Shown here: positions 57,995 through 64,000 of the stretch, piece after piece
Layout of the letters: every line of letters begins with the position of its first letter
Position numbering within the stretch: the stretch's first letter is position 1
Assembly (NCBI RefSeq): GCF_900103625.1
Contig: NZ_LT629700.1
Location: forward strand, 930,001 to 994,000
Direction of reading: 5' to 3'
Length of the DNA stretch: 64,000 bases
Origin: Corynebacterium mycetoides
GTDB lineage: Bacteria > Actinomycetota > Actinomycetes > Mycobacteriales > Mycobacteriaceae
Program-made: the position numbers and the translations under genes
The notes under the pieces: model-generated
The model's input: only the letters and a program-made list of their open reading frames with translations
Told to the model about the DNA's origin: nothing
The model's database searches: none

Positions 57995-58411
57995 CTAGCT
58001 GAGGATCACGGTCGTGCCGGTGGCGCGGTCGTGCAGCCCCCGCCCGTCGGCATCCACCATCGCCGCCGGGAGGATGAATCCCGTGAGGATCGTGCGCACG
58101 GCGGCGCGCCAGAAGCCGACGCGCTGCCCCGGGAGGTCGACACGCGCGACCCCCATGCCCAGCGCCATCATGCCCGGGGTGCGCGCGAACAGCCAGCCGC
58201 AGACGATGCCGAGGATCAGCCAGAGGAGGTAGGTGAGCGTGGCGGTGTCGCCCAGCGCGTCGGTGTTGAAGCGGATAAACGCCGCTAACGCCCAGCACAG
58301 GAACCAATCGATGGTCACGGCCCCAGCGCGGCGCGCGACCGAAGCCTGCGCCCCCGCGCCTGAGCTGGGTAGGCCGAGGGACTGTCCCGGGAAACCTGGA
58401 GAATCTGCCAT
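57995..58411 (-). CDS. RDD-family membrane protein
   Basis: A 138-residue membrane protein with the RDD signature: ASVARRAGAVTIDWFLCWALAAF near residue 24 and a later RTPGMMALGMGVARVD near 78. Three hydrophobic segments are visible. Its role is unknown, possibly transport-related. The ATG at 58411 has AAGGTG four bases upstream and TACTCT eight bases upstream. It is divergent from glnA and abuts DUF4191 end to end. An equivalent (Rv2219A) precedes glnA1 in M. tuberculosis. Confidence 0.88.
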   Translation of the reverse strand: MADSPGFPGQSLGLPSSGAGAQASVARRAGAVTIDWFLCWALAAFIRFNTDALGDTATLTYLLWLILGIVCGWLFARTPGMMALGMGVARVDLPGQRVGFWRAAVRTILTGFILPAAMVDADGRGLHDRATGTTVILS

Positions 58412-58542
58412 GGCACCTTAGAGTACTTGAGGGCACCTGGGCCGCTTCCGGCGCGTTCCATCGCGGCTCTTACGCGCCGTCGGCCTGCGGCGAATCTGTA
58501 GGATGGTTGTGATAGCAGCCGACCCACTAAGGAGTTCACTTC

Positions 58543-59979
58543 ATGGCCTTCGACAACATCGAGGACGTCACAAAATTCATCGCCGATGAAGACGTCGAAT
58601 TCGTCGACGTCCGCTTTACCGACGTCCCCGGGACCGAGCACCATTTCTCCATCCCGGCGTCCATGTTCGACGAGGATGTGGTTGCGGAAGGCTTGGCTTT
58701 CGACGGCTCCTCCATCCGGGGTTTTACCACCATCGAGGAGTCAGACATGGTGCTCATGCCGGACCTGGCCACCGCGAAGCTCGACCCCTTCCGCGCGGCG
58801 AAGACGCTGAACGTGAAGTTCTTCGTCAACGACCCGTTCACCCACGAGGCGTTCTCCCGCGACCCGCGCAACGTCGCCCGCAAGGCGGAGGAGTACTTGA
58901 ACTCCACCGGCATCGCCGACACCTGCTTCTTCGGCGCCGAGGCCGAGTTCTACCTCTTCGACTCCATCCGCTACGAAGTCGAGGGCCACACCCAGTTCTT
59001 CGAGATCGACTCCGAGGAGGGCTGGTGGAACCGCGGCGCCGAAACGGAGCTCGACGGCTCCCCGAACCTGGGCTACAAGAACCGCGTCAAGGGCGGCTAC
59101 TTCCCCGTCCCGCCGTACGACAAGACTGTCGACGTCCGCGACGCCATGACCCAGAACCTGGCCAACGCCGGGTTCAAGATCGAGCGCTTCCACCGCGAGG
59201 TGGGCAACGGCGGCCAGCAGGAGATCAACTACAAGTTCAACACCATGCTGCACGCCGCCGACGACCTGCAGGACTTCAAATACATTGTGAAGAACACCGC
59301 CGTGCAGTTCGGCAAGACCGCGACCTTCATGCCGAAGCCGCTGGCGGGTGACAACGGTTCGGGCATGCACGCCCACCAGTCCCTGTGGAAGGACGGCGAG
59401 CCGCTGTTCTACGACGAGTCCGGCTACGGCGGCCTATCCGACATCGCCCGCTACTACATCGGCGGCATCCTCGAGCACGCAGGTGCCGTCCTGGCGTTTA
59501 CCAACCCGACGCTGAACTCCTACCACCGCCTCGTACCGGGCTTCGAAGCTCCGATCAACCTGGTGTACTCCCAGCGCAACCGCTCCGCCGCCATCCGCAT
59601 CCCGATTACCGGCACCAACCCGAAGGCCAAGCGCATCGAGTTCCGCGCCCCGGACCCCTCGGGCAACCCGTATCTCGGCTTCGCCGCGATGATGATGGCG
59701 GGGCTCGACGGCATCAAGAACCGCATCGAGCCGCACGCCCCGGTGGACAAGGACCTCTACGAGCTCCCGCCGGAGGAGGCCAAGGAAATTCCGCAGGCCC
59801 CGACCTCGCTGGAGGCCGCTCTGGTGGCGCTGGAGCACGACCACGACTTCCTCACCGAAGGCGACGTGTTCACCGAGGACCTGATCGAGACCTACATCAA
59901 GCTCAAGTACGACCGGGAGATCACCCCGGCTCGCCTGCGCCCGACGCCGCTCGAGTTCGAGATGTACTTCGACTGCTAG
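58543..59979 (+). CDS. glnA: Glutamine synthetase, type I
   Basis: GlnA makes glutamine from glutamate, ammonia and ATP and forms a dodecamer. The protein has 478 residues. Signatures are DGSSIRGF near residue 50, [12 protein letters not shown] near 127, [13 protein letters not shown] near 224, the ATP region [18 protein letters not shown] near 265 and NRSAAIRIP near 346. The adenylylation site Tyr406 is in [11 protein letters not shown], so activity is probably controlled by GlnE. AAGGAG precedes the ATG. I could not find a clear AmtR site upstream. Its stop overlaps that of the convergent panE. Confidence 0.97.
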   Translation: MAFDNIEDVTKFIADEDVEFVDVRFTDVPGTEHHFSIPASMFDEDVVAEGLAFDGSSIRGFTTIEESDMVLMPDLATAKLDPFRAAKTLNVKFFVNDPFTHEAFSRDPRNVARKAEEYLNSTGIADTCFFGAEAEFYLFDSIRYEVEGHTQFFEIDSEEGWWNRGAETELDGSPNLGYKNRVKGGYFPVPPYDKTVDVRDAMTQNLANAGFKIERFHREVGNGGQQEINYKFNTMLHAADDLQDFKYIVKNTAVQFGKTATFMPKPLAGDNGSGMHAHQSLWKDGEPLFYDESGYGGLSDIARYYIGGILEHAGAVLAFTNPTLNSYHRLVPGFEAPINLVYSQRNRSAAIRIPITGTNPKAKRIEFRAPDPSGNPYLGFAAMMMAGLDGIKNRIEPHAPVDKDLYELPPEEAKEIPQAPTSLEAALVALEHDHDFLTEGDVFTEDLIETYIKLKYDREITPARLRPTPLEFEMYFDC

Positions 59980-60896
59980 CGCGTCAGCGCCAGCGCGTGG
60001 ACCATGTCCAGCAAAGGCGTTTCCACCCCGCCGCGCTGGGCCATGCGCCGCAGCGCGCCGACCTGCGCGTCCAGCTCATTGGGCAGGCCGGCGGCGATGT
60101 CGCGGTGCATGGAGCTCGTCGCCTCCGGGTACTGCGAGTCGCAGAACGCCAAATTGATCTCCACGGCGTCGTCCTTCAGGTCCACTCCGAGCGCGCGGCC
60201 GGCGGCGGCGACTTCCTCCATCAGTCCGCGCAGCTGCGGGCGCAGCTCGGTGCGCAGGTAGCCCATCGGCTTTCCCGCCACCGCGCCGAGAACGCCGGTG
60301 GTGGCCACGAACATCGCCTTCATCCACACGTCGGTTAGAACGGCGCCGTCCTCGCCGTAGTATCGCGACCCGATCCCGGCGTTCTTGAGGGCGCCGACAA
60401 GCTGCGGCGCGGCAGCCGGCGTATCGACGACCCCGGGCAGCAGCCCGAATCTCAGCGACAGCGGCCCTGGGTTCAGTGTGATCTCGGCCGGGCCGGTGCG
60501 CGTCATGTACCCGCGCACCACGCCGGCCAGCACGCGCTCGGCGCCGAAGAGGTCCGCGGCGTCGAAGTGCACCTCCACCGAATTGTGCGTGGTCACGATG
60601 GGCACGTCGCGCAGCGTCTGGATGTCCGCGAACGTCTCGTTGCCCGGCAGCGCCTTCGTGGCCACGATCACCACGTCGACCCCGCCCATGAGGTCCGCGA
60701 CCTCCGCTGCGGTCTCCCCCGCATGAAAGTTCGTCACCGTGCGCTCGCCCTCCGGGCTTGTCAGCCGCAGCCCGCGCTCGCGCAGCGCGGCGAGAGTCTC
60801 CCCGCGCGCGATAAACCCGACGTTCTCACCCGCGGCGGCCAGCAAACCGCCGAAGTATCCACCCACGCCACCGGCGCCGACAAAAAGAATGTTCAT
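59976..60896 (-). CDS. panE: 2-dehydropantoate 2-reductase (ketopantoate reductase)
   Basis: A 306-residue NADPH-dependent reductase for pantothenate synthesis. The cofactor loop [15 protein letters not shown] is at residues 3-17, and the conserved VVIVATKA motif near 75 and the MKAMFVAT catalytic-lysine stretch follow. The substrate assignment is by family; related members reduce other 2-keto acids. The start at ATG 60896 is fixed by TAGAGT exactly seven bases upstream (60904-60909). It follows the muramidase gene by five bases and overlaps the glnA stop by four bases. Confidence 0.85.
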   Translation of the reverse strand: MNILFVGAGGVGGYFGGLLAAAGENVGFIARGETLAALRERGLRLTSPEGERTVTNFHAGETAAEVADLMGGVDVVIVATKALPGNETFADIQTLRDVPIVTTHNSVEVHFDAADLFGAERVLAGVVRGYMTRTGPAEITLNPGPLSLRFGLLPGVVDTPAAAPQLVGALKNAGIGSRYYGEDGAVLTDVWMKAMFVATTGVLGAVAGKPMGYLRTELRPQLRGLMEEVAAAGRALGVDLKDDAVEINLAFCDSQYPEATSSMHRDIAAGLPNELDAQVGALRRMAQRGGVETPLLDMVHALALTR

Positions 60897-60901
60897 GCGA
60901 T

Positions 60902-61477
60902 TTACTCTAGGCGCGCATTCAGATCGACATCGGACGGGTAGTTGGCGACGCGCCCGCGGGATGTGTACTGCCACATCACGGGCCTCTGGCGGCCCACGGC
61001 GGCGGGCCAGGAGTCCTCGCCCGGGAACTCCCCCGTGTCCGCGCCGTACTCGGCGATCCACAGCGCGCCGAAGGGGCTGGTGTCCGCCCCGCACATGCGC
61101 CGCCGCCACCAGCGCCGGGACGTGTACACCCCCGCCACCGGCACTCCTGCTGACGTGAACAGGGAGTGCGCCAGCCAGACGTCGTCAAGCGACAGGCCCG
61201 CGGGTGTCTCACAGTCGAGCCACATGGGCGCGCGGAAGTCGCCGAGCACCGCGAGGGCGGCGTCGACCTGCTCGGCCACAGTCGTGCCCTCCGAGGGGTT
61301 GCGCAGTAAGTGGTAGGTTTCCACGGCGATGCCGGCAGCGCGCGCGCCGTCCAGGTGCGAGGCGAACACCTTGTCGCGGTAGGTCCCGTCGGTGGTGCGC
61401 AGCACGGCGAAGGAGACGCCGGCGGCGGCGAGCGAGAGCCCGTCCTGGTGCTCGGAGACGTCGACGCCGAAGCGCAT
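60902..61477 (-). CDS. GH25-family muramidase-like protein without a signal peptide
   Basis: A 191-residue GH25 glycosidase, a fold that cleaves peptidoglycan glycan strands. It starts directly with the fold (MRFGVDVSEHQDGL), with the acidic residues Asp6 and those of MWLDCETPAG near residue 90, and ends with MWQYTSRGRV and VDLNAR. No signal peptide or membrane segment precedes the domain. It would therefore act in the cytoplasm, be exported by another route, or be inactive. The ATG overlaps the stop of the NUDIX gene (ATGA) and panE follows five bases later. Confidence 0.85.
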   Translation of the reverse strand: MRFGVDVSEHQDGLSLAAAGVSFAVLRTTDGTYRDKVFASHLDGARAAGIAVETYHLLRNPSEGTTVAEQVDAALAVLGDFRAPMWLDCETPAGLSLDDVWLAHSLFTSAGVPVAGVYTSRRWWRRRMCGADTSPFGALWIAEYGADTGEFPGEDSWPAAVGRQRPVMWQYTSRGRVANYPSDVDLNARLE

Positions 61478-62001
61478 CAGCGCTTGGCCAGCCCGAGGCG
61501 CGGGACGAACTTCGACGGGTGGCGGCGCTGGGAGGCGGCGTCCGCGATCGCCAGGCGCCACTTCGGGTCCGTGACGGGCATGGTGGAGATCGGGAACCAG
61601 CCCACGTCGACCGATTCGTCGTCGCCCACCACAGGCACGCTCGCAGGTTCGGCCGCCTCGAGGCGCAGCTGCACCGACATGTAGGACGCCTCGTCTCCGT
61701 TGGCGTGCGTGATCGGGCCCACCGCGCCGACGCCGAGCAGCGCCGCGGTCGTCGCCGCCACACCGGTCTCCTCCAGCACTTCACGCTCGGCGGCGTGGTG
61801 CGGCTCCTCGCCGGGGTCGCAGATCCCGGTCACCGGCGTCCACTGCCCGTTGTCCGCCCGCTTGACCAGCAGCACGTCGGGCACCGCCCACGCCGAATCG
61901 GTCGCGGAATCACGCAGCACAATCGCCGTGACGGACGGCAGCCACATGAGGTCGGTGCCAATTTTGGCGCGGGTGCGGACGATGAAATCGGGAATCGGCA
62001 T
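61477..62001 (-). CDS. NUDIX hydrolase
   Basis: A 174-residue NUDIX pyrophosphohydrolase. The NUDIX box runs from GQWTPVTGICDPGEEPHHAAEREVLEETGV, giving G-x5-E-x7-RE-x2-EE-x-G near residues 70-95. The substrate is unknown. The start at ATG 62001 is supported by TAGACT seven bases upstream (62009-62014). It overlaps the muramidase gene as ATGA, so NUDIX, muramidase and panE appear to be one transcript. It is divergent from the hypothetical gene at 62049. Confidence 0.9.
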   Translation of the reverse strand: MPIPDFIVRTRAKIGTDLMWLPSVTAIVLRDSATDSAWAVPDVLLVKRADNGQWTPVTGICDPGEEPHHAAEREVLEETGVAATTAALLGVGAVGPITHANGDEASYMSVQLRLEAAEPASVPVVGDDESVDVGWFPISTMPVTDPKWRLAIADAASQRRHPSKFVPRLGLAKR

Positions 62002-62008
62002 GGCTCCA

Positions 62009-62037
62009 AGTCTAACGCGCCCCCGGTGCACTAAAAT
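62009..62037. promoter_or_regulatory. Divergent promoters of the NUDIX and hypothetical membrane-anchored genes
   Basis: In the 47-base gap a minus-strand TAGACT (62009-62014) lies seven bases before the NUDIX start, and a plus-strand TAAAAT (62032-62037) lies 11 bases before ATG 62049. Both match TANANT. The two -10 elements are back to back, so the -35 regions overlap the opposite coding starts. Confidence 0.55.
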
Positions 62038-62048
62038 CTCGAAGCATC

Positions 62049-62774
62049 ATGAGCTCCACGACCGACGCCAACACACGGCTTGTGCGCGCGCTGCCCGCGC
62101 CGGTATTCACCCTCGTCTACGGCGCGGTCGTCATCGGGCTCATCGCCGGCGGGGTCGTTCTGGCGGACGCGGCGGAGACAGACCAGGCCGCTCCCGCGGA
62201 CGTCGGCAAGCCTGTGCGGCCGTTCTTCCCGCCGCGTGTCGACGCCGCGAACGTGGAGGCCTCCGTCCGGCCGTACCTCATCGCCGACGCGGCGTTACTG
62301 CCCACCAGCACCGGCGTCACCCTGACCGGCACCATGACGGATACGGCGGAGGCGAACGTCGCCGATTTCGCCGGGCACGTGTCCCGCCTGCTCGAGCAGA
62401 ATTGCGTGGACAACATGACCGTGCGCAGCCAGGACAACCTGCGGCTCAACCTGTGGGGCTTCTGCTTCACCTCGCCGGGGCCGGAGGCGATCCAGGCATA
62501 CGTCACGGCGGGCCTCGAGAGGGGTGCCGACGAGGTCACGTTCTCCTTCTTCCCCGGCAGGCCGGTGGAGCGCTACGCGTCGCTGACGTGGTTCGCGGAC
62601 TCGGCTACGGAATCCGAGGACAAGAAGGAAAACTGGGACGGCATTGGGCTCGCGGGGGCCACCCAGCACCTCGAGTGGAGGGTGATCGACCCGCAGACGA
62701 TCCGGCTGCAAAGCTACGTCCGCACCGACGAGGGTGTCGACGACCACTACCTGGAGTTTTCACAGGCCCGGTAG
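62049..62774 (+). CDS. Hypothetical membrane-anchored protein
   Basis: A 241-residue protein I cannot assign to a named family. One N-terminal hydrophobic segment (about residues 19-40) would anchor or export it. The remainder is a soluble domain with two cysteines (NCVDNM and GFCFTS) about 22 residues apart, which may form a disulfide outside the cell. It is divergent from the NUDIX gene and convergent with the broken protease gene, with which it abuts end to end (stop at 62774 against 62775). Confidence 0.7.
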   Translation: MSSTTDANTRLVRALPAPVFTLVYGAVVIGLIAGGVVLADAAETDQAAPADVGKPVRPFFPPRVDAANVEASVRPYLIADAALLPTSTGVTLTGTMTDTAEANVADFAGHVSRLLEQNCVDNMTVRSQDNLRLNLWGFCFTSPGPEAIQAYVTAGLERGADEVTFSFFPGRPVERYASLTWFADSATESEDKKENWDGIGLAGATQHLEWRVIDPQTIRLQSYVRTDEGVDDHYLEFSQAR

Positions 62775-63798
62775 CTACCAGCTGCGCAGCTCGAACTGCG
62801 CGTCGGGCACCACCGAGTTGATTACCTGCATCGTCTGGTCGACGTTGGAATACGACATCAGCCGCGGGTTGTCCATGCCCTCGTAGCACTCCTCGGCGGA
62901 GCGCCCCGCCTCCGTGCCGGAGACGACCCCGATAATGGTGGCGCGCCCGTTGACGTCCTGGAACACCGGCCCGCCGGAGTCCCCCTTCGCGGCGCACACC
63001 GCGGCGATATCGCCCTTTGTCTCCCGCGTCGCATCGGAGTCGGTGGTGATGATCTGCACGCGCCCCGTCTCACGGAACTGCCCGCAGGTGTAGCCGGTCG
63101 TGCCGCCGGTTTTGCAGATGCGGTCGTCCGGGCCGGCGGGGTCGGCGAGGCTTTCGGCGATCCCCGTCTCAATGGGCGCCCCGACAAGGGACATGTAGCG
63201 GTCCGGATCCGTGATCTCGATGATGGCGACGTCGATCTCAGGCGCCCCCGGGCTGTAGAGGCCTGAGTAGAGTGAAGTGGCCGGCCTCGCGCGAGTAGTC
63301 CTGCGCCGTGGCCGCTGTGGTGGGCCAGACGAGGTCGCCCTCGCGCCCGCAGTGCCCCGCGGTGACGGCGAAGTTGCGGCCCTCGGCGTTGCTGAAGGAA
63401 AACGCGACGGTGCAGGATTGGGCGGTAAAGGATTCGCCCGGCCGCGGGTAGTGGTTGGTCGACTGGATCAAGGTGCCGGGCGCCCACAGTGCGAAGCTGG
63501 GAACGCTGACGATGTTGTTCGCCGCGCCGACCTCCTCCGCGACCGGCGGGGGGACTGCCCCGCCCTGCCCGGGGGTCTGGACCGCCTCGAGCGCCTGGCG
63601 CTCCTGCACGGTTGCCGTCGGGACGCTGGAGGCGCCCAGCCCCGCCCACACGATGACGGCCACGGTAAATACGGCGACGACGAGCACCGCGGTCCACGCG
63701 CCCAGCCCCACCCCAGCGGTGTGTGCGCTGTCGGTGCTTCGGGTGGGGCGGGCGGGCGCCCGGTGGCGTCCCGCACCCTTGTTCGCTGGAATGCTCAA
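62775..63798 (-). pseudogene. Trypsin-like serine protease, frameshifted between His and Asp
   Basis: A membrane-anchored or secreted chymotrypsin-fold protease split between two frames. The 5' part (63798 to 63238) has an N-terminal membrane segment near residues 32-52 and the histidine motif AVTAGHCG, and then stops. The 3' part, in the +1 frame, has the aspartate motif PEIDVAIIEI and the serine motif KGDSGGPVF. A shift in 63241-63272 would restore a full catalytic triad. Two spots are possible: a G5 homopolymer (63245-63249) or the CTCTACTC stretch near 63270. It may be a real pseudogene or a sequencing error. It starts at TTG 63798, 12 bases after thrC. Confidence 0.8.
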
Positions 63799-63810
63799 CG
63801 CTAACGCTGC

Positions 63811-64000
63811 CTACACACCGGTGCTCTGGATGGACTGGATGATGAAGTCCTTCACTGCGTCCGCGTCGTTGGGCAGGTCCACCACGTGGCGTTCGGCGTC
63901 CACTACGTGCGCGAAGCGCTCCGGAACCTCGGGCGCGGAGCCCAAGGCCTCCGTGATCGTCTCGGAGAACTTCACCGGCAGCGCGGTTTCCATCACCACG
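63811..64000 (-). CDS. thrC: Threonine synthase, C-terminal end (cut by window edge)
   Basis: Only the last 62 residues are visible, beginning VMETALPVKFSETITEALG and ending QSIQSTGV. The ETALPVKF stretch is characteristic of the C-terminus of type 1 threonine synthase, which makes threonine from O-phosphohomoserine with PLP. The assignment rests on this motif and on the position after the glnA/lipA region, where thrC lies in C. glutamicum. The catalytic part is outside the window. Confidence 0.8.
   Translation of the reverse strand, partial: VVMETALPVKFSETITEALGSAPEVPERFAHVVDAERHVVDLPNDADAVKDFIIQSIQSTGV

Overview
The window is a stretch of chromosome from a high-GC actinobacterium, almost certainly a Corynebacterium. 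The evidence is the gene order, the mycolic-acid-lineage genes (mptA, pimB', ltsA-type asnB, pknL beside an Rv2175c-like gene, DUF3040, DUF3043 and DUF4191 genes), a dihydrolipoamide acyltransferase with three lipoyl domains, and the many leaderless promoter arrangements. From memory, gene order broadly follows the C. glutamicum cg2370-cg2437 region and the M. tuberculosis Rv2150c-Rv2220 region. No phage, plasmid, IS, CRISPR, rRNA or tRNA was seen.

Layout. 1-14.3 kb (minus strand) is the dcw cell-wall/division cluster, transcribed from mraZ towards murC: mraZ, rsmH, an ftsL-like gene, ftsI, murE, murF, mraY, murD, ftsW, murG and the start of murC, which runs off the left edge. Upstream of mraZ are three MraZ-type repeats spaced exactly 10 bp. 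14.7-15.8 kb holds a DUF3040 gene and a HEPN-domain gene divergent from a GNAT acetyltransferase, with two LexA/SOS-like boxes between them. 16.4-25.8 kb carries polyprenyl diphosphate synthesis (ids), lipoglycan mannosyltransferases (mptA, pimB'), the pknL/Rv2175c signalling pair, class II DAHP synthase, an exoribonuclease, an acyltransferase and a ROK glucokinase.

25.8-34.8 kb contains two secreted NlpC/P60 hydrolases, one preceded by a c-di-AMP (ydaO-type) riboswitch, and then the respiratory genes ctaE-qcrC-qcrA-qcrB and ctaC-ctaF for the bc1-aa3 supercomplex. 35.1-42.4 kb carries asnB/ltsA, an IscA-type protein, DUF3043, cobT without other cob genes, ilvE, pepA and a small hypothetical gene.

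42.5-51.2 kb is a lipoic-acid island: the E2 acyltransferase, gcvP, gcvT, gcvH, lipB and lipA. It groups lipoylated proteins with the enzymes that lipoylate them. 51.3-57.1 kb is a divergent lipid module (fadE5-like, fadA2-like / fabG4-like, htdX-like) around a perfect palindromic operator candidate. 57.2-64 kb carries DUF4191, an RDD protein, glnA, panE, a GH25 muramidase without a signal peptide, a NUDIX hydrolase, a hypothetical membrane-anchored protein, a trypsin-like protease broken by a frameshift, and the 3' end of thrC.

Most of the window is conserved core genome. The items most worth checking are the SOS-box HEPN/GNAT pair, the c-di-AMP riboswitch, the frameshifted protease, the MraZ repeat arrays and the lipid-module operator. 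I found no clearly undescribed multi-gene system.
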